Source: Arthrobacter citreus (GTDB lineage Bacteria > Actinomycetota > Actinomycetes > Actinomycetales > Micrococcaceae). Taken from it: DNA of 64,000 nucleotides. The stretch is taken from NCBI RefSeq assembly GCF_009192745.1, contig NZ_VTFV01000007.1:1-64000 (forward strand), given 5' to 3'. Of this stretch, positions 18,700 through 26,234 are shown in pieces. The translations under genes and the position numbers were made by a program. Each line of letters begins with the position of its first letter. Within the stretch, counting starts at the first letter, position 1. The notes beneath the pieces are model-generated. The model was given only the letters and a program-made list of their open reading frames with translations. It was not told the DNA's origin and did not search any database.

Positions 18700-19421
18700 G
18701 CGCAGCCGGAGCAGGGGAAGAATCCGCACTTGAAGGCCTCAGGGTCCTCGTGGCCGGAGCGTCCTCTGCCTCCGGAACGGCCGTCTGTAAGGCCCTGGCC
18801 GCCGCCGGAGCCCGCGTGGTGGCAGTAGGCTCCAGTGCAGGACGGCTGGCTGAGGCCCTGGAGAATGTTCCCGGCGTCGAGCTTCGCACCTGCGACCTCA
18901 GCCGGCAGGGCGACGTTGACGCCCTGGCGCGGGACCTGCAGGACGAAGGCGGCGTGGACGGCCTGATCCATCTGGTGGGCGGCTGGCGCGGCGGTGGAAC
19001 CCTCGCGGACCAGAGCGATGACGACTGGGATTTCCTGCAGCAGAACATCCTGACCACGCTGCGCAATGTCAGCCGGAGTTTCATCAGCCAGCTGGCAGTG
19101 TCCCCGCACGGCCGCCTGGCCATAGTCTCGTCCACCGCGGTGGAGGCACCCACGGCCGGCAACGCCGGATACGCTGCGGCCAAGGCTGCCGCCGAAGCGT
19201 GGGTACAGGCCATCGCCTCTCATTTCAGCGGCACACAGGCCGCCGCCGCCGTTTTCGTAGTGAAGGCCCTGGTGAACGATTCAATGCGGGCGGCCGCGCC
19301 GGAGCGGAAGTTCCCCGGTTACACCGGCGTGGACGAGCTTGCCGCAGCGTCCGTGCGGCTCTTCACGACGGACGCCGCGCAGATCAACGGAAAACGGCTC
19401 AGCCTGGTGCCCCGCACCTGA
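18696..19421 (+). CDS. SDR family oxidoreductase
   Basis: 241-aa short-chain dehydrogenase/reductase. The cofactor motif is VAGASSASGTAV (a variant of TGxxxGxG) near residue 12, and the catalytic triad is Ser in SSTAVEAP, then Tyr and Lys in GYAAAKAAAE. LVGGWRGGG takes the place of the NNAG motif. It overlaps the DUF6421-like gene in ATGA, so the two are coupled. The substrate is unknown. The stop codon is inside a hairpin (19391-19429). Confidence 0.88.
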   Translation: MSAAGAGEESALEGLRVLVAGASSASGTAVCKALAAAGARVVAVGSSAGRLAEALENVPGVELRTCDLSRQGDVDALARDLQDEGGVDGLIHLVGGWRGGGTLADQSDDDWDFLQQNILTTLRNVSRSFISQLAVSPHGRLAIVSSTAVEAPTAGNAGYAAAKAAAEAWVQAIASHFSGTQAAAAVFVVKALVNDSMRAAAPERKFPGYTGVDELAAASVRLFTTDAAQINGKRLSLVPRT

Positions 19422-19429
19422 GCCGTTTT
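19391..19429 (+). terminator. Intrinsic terminator overlapping the SDR stop codon
   Basis: AAAACGGCTCAG (19391-19402) and CTGAGCCGTTTT (19418-19429) are perfect 12-nt arms, with GTGC/GCAC pairing inside the loop. The A-run and T-run make it usable in both directions. The SDR stop TGA (19419-19421) is in the right arm. Confidence 0.75.
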
Positions 19430-19463
19430 CACCAATGACCGACCTTGAGGAATACTGACACCC

Positions 19464-20528
19464 GTGACTGATACCGCCTCCCTGCATGATCCTGCCCTGC
19501 GAGCCTTTGCCTCGGACAACTACTCCGGAGTGCACCCGGAAATCCTTGATGCGCTCACGGCGGCCAACCTTGGCCACCAGGTTGCCTATGGCGAAGACGT
19601 CTACACCGCCAAGCTCCGCGAGGTTTTCACCGACCACTTCGGCAACCGCATGCGTGCGTTCCCGGTCTTCAACGGCACCGGCGCGAACGTCATCAGCCTG
19701 CAGTCACTGCTTCCCCGCTGGGGCGCTGTTATCTGTGCCTCCACCGCCCACATCAACGTGGACGAAAACGGCGCCCCCGAACGTGTGGGCGGCATGAAGC
19801 TGCTCACCGTTCCCACCCCGGACGGCAAGCTCACCCCCGAGCTGATCGACCGCGAGGCCTGGGGCTGGGGCGATGAGCACCGTGCCCAGCCGCTGGCAGT
19901 CTCCATTACCCAGTCGACCGAGCTGGGCACCCTGTACACGGTGGACGAAATCCAGGCCATCGCCGACCACATCCACGCGCGCGGCATGAAGCTGCACATG
20001 GACGGGGCCCGGCTGGGCAACGCGGCCGCCGCACTGGGCGTGCCGCTGCGCGCGATTACCGCCGACGCCGGTGTGGACATCCTCTCCCTGGGCGGCACCA
20101 AGAACGGCATGATGTACGGCGAATGCATCGTGGCCCTTGATCCGGACGCCGCTCCCGGCCTGGACTACCTGCGCAAGATGAACATGCAGCTGGCCTCCAA
20201 GATGCGCTTTGTCTCGGCCCAGTTCATCGCCCTCTACGGCACGGACCTGTGGCAGCGCTCAGCATCCACTGCCAATGCCATGGCAGCGCGGCTGCGGGCC
20301 GCGGTGGAGAAGATCGAGGGCATCACCCTTACCCAGCCCACCCAGTCCAATGCAGTGTTCGCGACGCTGCCTGCCGGGGTGGCGGACAAGCTGCGGGACA
20401 AGTTCCGGTTCTACGACTGGGACCAGGCCACCGGAGAGGTGCGCTGGATGTGCACCTTCGACACCACTGAGGCCGACGTGGACGCCTTCGCTGCGGCCAT
20501 CGCCGAGGAGGTTTCGGCAGCACGCTGA
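19464..20528 (+). CDS. ltaE: Low-specificity L-threonine aldolase
   Basis: 354-aa PLP enzyme that splits L-threonine or L-allo-threonine to glycine and acetaldehyde. Family signatures: FASDNYSGVHPEIL at the start, FNGTGANV, HMDGARLGNAAAALG with the cofactor-binding Asp and Arg, and LSLGGTKNGMMYGE with the PLP lysine. GTG start. It follows a terminator hairpin by 34 nt, so it either has its own promoter inside that gap or depends on read-through. Confidence 0.93.
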   Translation: MTDTASLHDPALRAFASDNYSGVHPEILDALTAANLGHQVAYGEDVYTAKLREVFTDHFGNRMRAFPVFNGTGANVISLQSLLPRWGAVICASTAHINVDENGAPERVGGMKLLTVPTPDGKLTPELIDREAWGWGDEHRAQPLAVSITQSTELGTLYTVDEIQAIADHIHARGMKLHMDGARLGNAAAALGVPLRAITADAGVDILSLGGTKNGMMYGECIVALDPDAAPGLDYLRKMNMQLASKMRFVSAQFIALYGTDLWQRSASTANAMAARLRAAVEKIEGITLTQPTQSNAVFATLPAGVADKLRDKFRFYDWDQATGEVRWMCTFDTTEADVDAFAAAIAEEVSAAR

Positions 20529-20629
20529 ATCTTCGTACTGTCGGTGCCGGGCCGTACCTGCGTAAGGTGTAGCCACGTAACGAATTGGACACACCGGCGA
20601 GCCTGCATTCCCTGCACGCAGGACAGCCG

Positions 20630-20635
20630 TAACCT
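20630..20635 (+). promoter_or_regulatory. -10 box for leaderless DUF3000 gene
   Basis: TAACCT lies 6 nt before the GTG at 20642; no Shine-Dalgarno is present. Confidence 0.4.
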
Positions 20636-20641
20636 TCGAGG

Positions 20642-21277
20642 GTGAGTGCGATTGGTGACCTGTCAGAGGTGCCCCCGGATTTCCTGACAGCCCTGGGGGC
20701 TCTGCGCCGGGCGAAGTGCCGTCCGGAACTGCGGCTGGAAGAAATTCCGGCCCCCACCAGGCTGGCTCCGTTTGCCGTTTCTCTGGCCGCGGACGTTACG
20801 GCGTCCGGCCCCCAGCCGGTAGGCGGAACCTTCCACGGTCCCGTGGGCCCCGTCCTGCCCGAAAGCAGGGAACTGGCAACCGGCCGGTTCATCCTGCTGC
20901 ACGATCCGGACGGAAGCGACGTCTGGAACGGCACCTTCCGGATCGTGACCTACATCCGCGCTGAACTTGAACCGGACATGGGTAATGACCAGATGCTTGG
21001 CTCAGTCGCGTGGACATGGCTGGTGGATGCCCTGCAGGAGCACGGCGCGCGCTACTCCTCTGCCGGAGGCACCGCAACACGGATCCTCTCCGAGAGTTAC
21101 GGCACGCTTGCCGGACGCAGCGACGCAATCGATATTGAGCTCCGCGCCTCCTGGACACCGGCCGACGCCGATGTGCAGGCGCACCTCGAAGCCTGGTCGG
21201 ACATGGTGTGCACTTTTGCCGGCCTTCCGCCACTGCCCGACGGCGTGTCCCCGCTGCCGCGGAGGCGGCTGAACTAG
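20642..21277 (+). CDS. DUF3000 family protein
   Basis: 211 aa, found almost only in actinobacteria and usually beside ribonuclease D, as here. Conserved features seen are PPDFLTALGALRRAKCRPEL, GRFILLHDPDGSDVWNGTFR, VAWTWLVDAL and RASWTP. No known catalytic motif. The GTG start follows a -10 box by 6 nt. RNase D begins 56 nt downstream. Role unknown; the steady neighbourhood hints at RNA metabolism. Confidence 0.92.
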   Translation: MSAIGDLSEVPPDFLTALGALRRAKCRPELRLEEIPAPTRLAPFAVSLAADVTASGPQPVGGTFHGPVGPVLPESRELATGRFILLHDPDGSDVWNGTFRIVTYIRAELEPDMGNDQMLGSVAWTWLVDALQEHGARYSSAGGTATRILSESYGTLAGRSDAIDIELRASWTPADADVQAHLEAWSDMVCTFAGLPPLPDGVSPLPRRRLN

Positions 21278-21318
21278 CCGCAACCAGCCAGGAAAACAGG
21301 TATACCGCCAGTTCTCGA

Positions 21319-21324
21319 TAGACT
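21319..21324 (+). promoter_or_regulatory. -10 box upstream of ribonuclease D
   Basis: TAGACT lies 9 nt before the ATG at 21334, with no clear ribosome site; the transcript would be nearly leaderless. Confidence 0.35.
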
Positions 21325-21333
21325 GAAGTTCTT

Positions 21334-22617
21334 ATGACCGCGCAAACTTCCGGCAATCCGGCTTCAGAGCTGTCCACAGACGAACCTGTTGCTGCACCGC
21401 TTCCCGTCCTTGATGCTCCGCGTGAGGGCGTCCCGCTTGTTATCGACTCCTTCAGCGGGCTCGAGCGTGCTGCCCGCGCGCTGGCCGCCGGCACCGGCCC
21501 GGCAGGCGTCGACGCCGAACGCGCCTCCGGCTTCCGCTACGGGCAACGGGCCTTCCTGGTCCAGATTCGCCGCGAAGGTGCAGGAACCTGGCTCATCGAC
21601 CCGGAACCCCTGCGGGACCTGAGCATCATCAACGATGCCCTAAGCGGCGTCGAATGGATCCTGCACGCTTCCACCCAGGACCTGCCCTGCCTGTCCGAAC
21701 TGGGCATGTGGCCGGACAAGCTCTTCGACACCGAACTGGCTGCCCGGCTGGCGGGCCTTCCCCGCGTCGGACTCGCCGCCGTGATCGAGAACCTGCTCGG
21801 CTTCAGCCTGGCCAAGGAACACTCCGCGGCGGACTGGTCCACCCGTCCCCTGCCTGAGCCGTGGCTGCGCTACGCGGCGCTGGACGTGGAAGTGCTGGCC
21901 GAACTCCGCGAGGAACTGATCAAGCTCCTCGAAGCAGACGGCAAGCTCGCGTTCGCGGAAGAAGAGTTCGAGGCTATCCGGACGGCTGATCCGGCACCGC
22001 CGCGCACCGACCCCTGGCGCCGCACGTCCGGAATGCACCAGCTGCGCGACCGCCGCCAGCTCGCAGCAGTGCGCGAACTGTGGCAGGAACGCGAGCAGCT
22101 GGCCGAGCGCCGCGACACCGCGCCGGGACGGCTGATCCCGGATGCTGCCATTGTTGCCGCGGCCAGGGCGATGCCCTCCACTGTGCCGCAGCTTCTGTCC
22201 ACACCGGGATTCCACGGCCGGGCCGCCCACAAAGAGGCCCCCAGGTGGCTGCGCTGCATTGCCGCCGCCCGGGAAACCAAAGACCTCCCGCCGCTTCACA
22301 TTCCCACCAATTCCCCGCCGCCGCCGCGGGTCTGGGCCAGGAATGACCCGGCAGCCGCTGCCCGCCTGCACACCGCCAAACCGCGCCTCGCCGCCGTGGC
22401 GGACCGGCTGAACATGCCGGTGGAGAACCTGCTGACCCCCGATCACCTGCGCCGGCTGGCCTGGCGTCCGCCGGCGGTGATCGACCTGGATACGATCACG
22501 GCTGCACTGCGCGGGCTTGGTGCACGCGAGTGGCAGATCCAGCAGACCGCCGCGGTGCTTACCGTTGCGTTCCTGGATCCTGATCCCCTGCCGGAAAAGG
22601 AAACCGAAAAGGACTAG
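21334..22617 (+). CDS. rnd: Ribonuclease D (HRDC domain)
   Basis: 427-aa 3'-5' exoribonuclease for RNA maturation. The DEDDy exonuclease domain keeps its acidic residues: VDAERASGF (Exo I), HASTQDLPCL (Exo II) and RYAALDVEVL (Exo III, Tyr and Asp). An HRDC domain (LRDRRQLAAVRELWQERE region) and a C-terminal helical domain follow. It is read with DUF3000 and converges with the ECF sigma gene, whose stop is 5 nt away. Confidence 0.93.
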   Translation: MTAQTSGNPASELSTDEPVAAPLPVLDAPREGVPLVIDSFSGLERAARALAAGTGPAGVDAERASGFRYGQRAFLVQIRREGAGTWLIDPEPLRDLSIINDALSGVEWILHASTQDLPCLSELGMWPDKLFDTELAARLAGLPRVGLAAVIENLLGFSLAKEHSAADWSTRPLPEPWLRYAALDVEVLAELREELIKLLEADGKLAFAEEEFEAIRTADPAPPRTDPWRRTSGMHQLRDRRQLAAVRELWQEREQLAERRDTAPGRLIPDAAIVAAARAMPSTVPQLLSTPGFHGRAAHKEAPRWLRCIAAARETKDLPPLHIPTNSPPPPRVWARNDPAAAARLHTAKPRLAAVADRLNMPVENLLTPDHLRRLAWRPPAVIDLDTITAALRGLGAREWQIQQTAAVLTVAFLDPDPLPEKETEKD

Positions 22618-22621
22618 CCAA

Positions 22622-23545
22622 CTACTGCACCCGGTCGAGTTTGTCCGGGTTCCGCATGGCATATACCCCTGTGATCAGCCCGTCCTCCCGTTGCAGCTGG
22701 AAGACGGTTGTCACTGTGCCCTCCTCCCGGAAGGCTACGGCGGGCAGCCCGTTCAGCTCGATGAACTCCGGCGCCGCACCGGCACCAAACTTGGAAGCCA
22801 GCCCAAGGAGCAGGGCAGCAACCTTTTCCGGCCCGTAGACCGGCCGGCGGGCTGCGCTTACCTTTCCGCCGCCGTCGGAGTGCAGCACCACGTCCGGCGC
22901 CAGCACATCCAGCAGTGCCTGGGTCTGCCCGGTCAGCGCCGCCTCCAGGAAACGCTCGACGGCGGCACGGTGCTCGGCCTTGTCCGGCAGGCTGCGCGGC
23001 TGTGGTGTGCGCACCCGGCCCCTTGCGCGGTGGACCAGCTGCCGGACAGCGGGCTCGGAGGACTCCAGGACCGCTGCGACCTCCGAATACGCGAACCCAA
23101 AAACGTCCCGCAGCACCAGGGCCACGCGTTCGGATCCGCCCAGCTGCTGCAGCAGCACCAGCATGGCGGTGGATACTTCCGCCTCGGTCAGTGCTGCCGC
23201 CTCGGGGTTCAGCCTCCCGCCGGCGTCCGGTCCGGTTGGCAGCGGCTCGGGCAGCCATTCACCCTGATAGTCCTCGCGCCGCCGTGACGCGGCGCGGACT
23301 GCATTGAGGGCCTGCCTGGACGCTGCCCGCGCCAGGTATGCCCGCGGATGCGCCGGAGCCTGGGCAACGGCGGCATACCGCAGGTACGTTTCCTGAACCA
23401 CGTCCTCGGCGTCGGCTACCGAACCGGTGACGTTGTACGCGATGGTGAACACCATCCGGCGGTGCGCGAGGAACTCCTTACCGCGGTCTGCCCTCAGGCT
23501 TCCGCCAGTGCCGGTGCTGGGGTCATCCGGGGTCCGGCCGGCCAT
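22622..23545 (-). CDS. ECF RNA polymerase sigma factor, SigJ type with SnoaL-like C-terminus
   Basis: 307 aa. Region 2 spans about residues 25-95 (FLAHRRMVFTIAYNVTGSVADAEDVVQETYLRY), region 4 about 125-175 (GGSERVALVLRDVFGFAYSEVAAVL), and a C-terminal SnoaL/NTF2-like domain (about 185-300, with RPVYGPEKVAALL and NGLPAVAF) that in SigJ-type factors replaces a separate anti-sigma. The ATG at 23543-23545 has GGAG about 8 nt upstream and lies inside the 3' end of the flavoprotein gene, a 52-nt overlap. The two are almost certainly one operon. Confidence 0.88.
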   Translation of the reverse strand: MAGRTPDDPSTGTGGSLRADRGKEFLAHRRMVFTIAYNVTGSVADAEDVVQETYLRYAAVAQAPAHPRAYLARAASRQALNAVRAASRRREDYQGEWLPEPLPTGPDAGGRLNPEAAALTEAEVSTAMLVLLQQLGGSERVALVLRDVFGFAYSEVAAVLESSEPAVRQLVHRARGRVRTPQPRSLPDKAEHRAAVERFLEAALTGQTQALLDVLAPDVVLHSDGGGKVSAARRPVYGPEKVAALLLGLASKFGAGAAPEFIELNGLPAVAFREEGTVTTVFQLQREDGLITGVYAMRNPDKLDRVQ

Positions 23546-24615
23546 GTGTACGCTCCGCTTCTCTTGGCTTCGCCGCGGATCCACTTCAGAGTCATGCGGC
23601 ACAGTACTTCTTTTAGCATTGCGGCAGCCCTCCCGTGCAGGTGGATTCTGCGTGGGGTGTAGCCGGGGTGCAGGAATTGCAAAGCGCCGTCCTGCCGTCC
23701 GAGTGAGACACACTGCCCCTGGAAGCCGCTGTTGTGAGGCGGGAGCGGTTCCCCTGCCAGCGTGCGCAGGATGTTCGACGCCGCTTCGGCGCCCATCGGC
23801 ATGGCCGTGGCACAGGTCTGCGGCAGGTATGAGTAACCGGGGTCGGTGATGACCGCGGCGTCGCCGGCTCCGAAGATCCGTTCCCGGCCCACCGCCCGCA
23901 GGCGTGAATCAACCGCCAGCCGGCCTGCGGCGTCAACCGCTAGTCCGCTTCGTGCTGCCAGGTCCGGGACCCCAAAACCCGTGCACCACAGCACTGCTGC
24001 TGCTTCGGGCAGGCGGTCCGCCTCCACCATCTCCTGCCGCACGGAAATTCCGGCGCGCTCCAGGCTGCGGAGCACACCACGCCTGGTACTGCCCGAAAAG
24101 TGTTGAATCACCGGCCCGGCGGCGTAGATCGTCACGGGGTTGTGCGGATAGGCGTGCGCCGTTTCCGCAGCCACTTCGACGGCGGTCAGTCCGCCTCCCA
24201 CCACCGCTACCGGGTCCCCGGGCTTTAGGCTTCGCAGTTTCTCCCGCGCTGGGCCGGCACCGGAGAGACAGCTCGGTGCTTCAGCTCCGGCGGGCACGGA
24301 GCCGTTTCCGCTTCCCACGGCGTAGACCAGCCAGTCGTAGTCCAGCACCGCCTCATTGGAAAGCGCGACGCGGCGCGAAGCTGCGTCGATGTTCTCCGCA
24401 ACGCCGTACACCATCTCAATGTCCGGATGCAGCAGGCTGCTGAAGGGAACGGTCGGGTCAGCCCTGGTGCCGGCGGTGAACTCATGGAGCCGGATACGCT
24501 CCGTAAAGCGCCGTTCGGGACTGACCAGACGCACCCGCACCCCCTGCCCTGCCAGCCTGTTAGCTGCCATGACGCCGGCGTAGCCGGCGCCAAGAATTAC
24601 TGCTGTCGTGTCCAC
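23494..24615 (-). CDS. FAD-dependent pyridine nucleotide oxidoreductase (NDH-2-like)
   Basis: 373 aa from the GTG at 24613-24615, chosen because AGGAGG lies about 6 nt upstream; an ATG at 24645 would add 10 residues without a ribosome site. FAD-binding GAGYAGVMAANRL, NAD(P)-binding GGGLTAVEVAAETA and the second FAD motif FGAGDAAVI are in the right order for type II NADH dehydrogenase-like enzymes. No membrane-anchor helix stands out. In actinobacteria such flavoproteins often pair with SigJ-type sigma genes, and here the reading frames overlap by 52 nt. The electron acceptor is unknown. Confidence 0.85.
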   Translation of the reverse strand: MDTTAVILGAGYAGVMAANRLAGQGVRVRLVSPERRFTERIRLHEFTAGTRADPTVPFSSLLHPDIEMVYGVAENIDAASRRVALSNEAVLDYDWLVYAVGSGNGSVPAGAEAPSCLSGAGPAREKLRSLKPGDPVAVVGGGLTAVEVAAETAHAYPHNPVTIYAAGPVIQHFSGSTRRGVLRSLERAGISVRQEMVEADRLPEAAAVLWCTGFGVPDLAARSGLAVDAAGRLAVDSRLRAVGRERIFGAGDAAVITDPGYSYLPQTCATAMPMGAEAASNILRTLAGEPLPPHNSGFQGQCVSLGRQDGALQFLHPGYTPRRIHLHGRAAAMLKEVLCRMTLKWIRGEAKRSGAYTWPAGPRMTPAPALAEA

Positions 24616-24746
24616 GGATCTTCCTCCTGCTTTTGGGTGCCGCACCGTATTTGCGGTTGCACATAAGACACCGCCGGCAGCCGTTTTGTGACAGCAGGCA
24701 CGCGGGGTTTTCAGGATCAGGCGCTCTGGCTAGGGCTTATCAGGAT

Positions 24747-24758
24747 TTTCCTAGGAAA
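24747..24758. promoter_or_regulatory. 12-bp palindrome in the CNNM operon promoter
   Basis: TTTCCTAGGAAA is a perfect palindrome ending 6 nt before TAAGCT (24765-24770), the likely -10 box. Its place in the promoter spacer suggests an operator; the regulator is unknown. Confidence 0.4.
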
Positions 24759-24764
24759 TAACCG

Positions 24765-24770
24765 TAAGCT
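24765..24770 (+). promoter_or_regulatory. -10 box of the CNNM operon
   Basis: TAAGCT lies 10 nt before the ATG of the 28-codon upstream ORF, so the mRNA would start at or within a few bases of that ATG. Confidence 0.35.
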
Positions 24771-24780
24771 CATTGCTACT

Positions 24781-24867
24781 ATGGACGACCCTTCTCATAA
24801 ACCCATGCCCTCCCCTGACCCAGATGAAGTTCTGGATGATTTGGTTCGAGGAGGGCACCCCAAGTGA
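24781..24867 (+). CDS. 28-codon upstream ORF, candidate Mg2+-responsive leader peptide
   Basis: ATG to TGA, 28 codons, ending in a GTGA overlap with the first CNNM gene. The peptide is Pro/Asp-rich: MDDPSHKPMPSPDPDEVLDD and then LVRGGHPK. Alternating Pro and acidic residues (SPDPDE) are the kind of nascent chain known from E. coli MgtL to destabilise ribosomes when Mg2+ is low. The Shine-Dalgarno of the transporter gene (GAGGAGGG, 24848-24855) lies inside this ORF, so its translation must affect the next gene. No homologue search was possible. Confidence 0.55.
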   Translation: MDDPSHKPMPSPDPDEVLDDLVRGGHPK

Positions 24868-26234
24868 ACGACTGGTATGAATGGCTGATGATCGGCGTCG
24901 GCCTTGTGCTGACGGTCGGTACCGGCCTGTTCGTTGCTTCTGAATTCGCCCTGGTCAACCTCGACCGCAGTGACCTCGAGGCCCGCCAGGCCGCCGGGGA
25001 GAAGCGTCTTGGTCCCACGATCAAGGCCCTGAAGATCACTTCCACCCATCTCTCAGGTGCCCAGCTGGGCATCACCCTGACCACCCTGCTTTCCGGTTAC
25101 ACCTTTGAGCCGGCCATCAGCTCCCTGCTGCGCGGCCCGCTCACGTCGGCAGGAGTGCCCGAAGCTTTCGTCGGCGGCACCGGAGCGGTCATCGCCATCG
25201 CGGTGGCCACCCTGCTCTCGATGATCATCGGTGAACTTGTCCCGAAGAACTTCGCCCTGGCACTCCCAAAGGCCACCGCAAAGGTGGTTGTGCCTTTCCA
25301 GGCCCTGTTCACCACCGTTTTCAAGCCCGTCATCCTGCTGTGCAACAACACCGCCAACAAGGTGATCCGCTCCTTCGGCATCGAACCGAAGGAAGAACTC
25401 TCCGGCGCCCGCAGTGCCGAGGAACTGAGCTTCCTGGTCCGCCGGTCCGCCCTGGAAGGCGTGCTGGACCAGGACCATGCCGAGCTGCTGCACCGAACCC
25501 TGCGGTTCTCCGACCACACGGCCGAAGACGTCATGACCCCGCGCGTGCGGATGGTCGGCGTCCAGGCCACGGACACTGCTGAGGACATCATCGCCATTGC
25601 CGTCTCCACCGGCTACTCCCGCTTCCCTGTCCTTGGCAGGGACTCCGATGACATCCTTGGTGTGCTGCACGTGAAGCAGGCGTTCGCCCTGCCGCTGGAC
25701 CAGCGTGCCACCACAACCGCGGCAGACGTCATGGTCCCGCCGCTGCGGGTCCCCGAATCCATGGGCGTTGACTCCCTGCTGGCCATCCTGCGTTCCCAGG
25801 GGCTGCAGATCGCTGTGGTGACCGACGAACACGGCGGAACCGCCGGCGTCGTCACCCTGGAAGACCTCGTCGAGGAAATCGTCGGCGAGCTGGAGGATGA
25901 ACACGACCGCGCGCGCGTCGGCGTCGTCCGCACCGGACGCGCGGTCACCTTCGATGCTTCCCTGCGCCCGGATGAACTGCTCGACCGTGCCGGCATTACC
26001 GTGCCGGAAGGCGAGGACTATGAAACCCTCGCCGGCTTCGTCACGCACTGCCTGGACCGGATGCCTGAACTCGGCGACGAAGTGGAGGTTGACGACGGCG
26101 TCCTGCGCGTCGAGCGCGTGGTGGGCACGCATGTCGAGCGCCTGCGCTTCACCCCCAACCCCGGTTCGGAATCACCGCGCAGCGCGCACGACCGCCTGGT
26201 CGACACCCTGACGAAGGAAGCCATCCATGAGTGA
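24864..26234 (+). CDS. CNNM/CorC-type ion transporter with CBS pair and CorC_HlyC domain
   Basis: 456 aa, GTG start. The CNNM membrane domain occupies about residues 1-200 (FVASEFALVNLDRSDLEAR, the HLSGAQLGITLTTLLSGY motif, GELVPKNFALALP). Two CBS modules follow (DVMTPRVRMVGV, then TGYSRFPVLG, then AVVTDEHGGTAGVVTLEDLVEEIVGE), then a C-terminal CorC_HlyC domain (DRAGITVPEGEDYETLAGFV). Family members move Mg2+ (often efflux) and sense ATP/Mg through the CBS pair. Upstream ORF, this gene and the second CNNM gene overlap in series. Confidence 0.93.
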   Translation: MNDWYEWLMIGVGLVLTVGTGLFVASEFALVNLDRSDLEARQAAGEKRLGPTIKALKITSTHLSGAQLGITLTTLLSGYTFEPAISSLLRGPLTSAGVPEAFVGGTGAVIAIAVATLLSMIIGELVPKNFALALPKATAKVVVPFQALFTTVFKPVILLCNNTANKVIRSFGIEPKEELSGARSAEELSFLVRRSALEGVLDQDHAELLHRTLRFSDHTAEDVMTPRVRMVGVQATDTAEDIIAIAVSTGYSRFPVLGRDSDDILGVLHVKQAFALPLDQRATTTAADVMVPPLRVPESMGVDSLLAILRSQGLQIAVVTDEHGGTAGVVTLEDLVEEIVGELEDEHDRARVGVVRTGRAVTFDASLRPDELLDRAGITVPEGEDYETLAGFVTHCLDRMPELGDEVEVDDGVLRVERVVGTHVERLRFTPNPGSESPRSAHDRLVDTLTKEAIHE

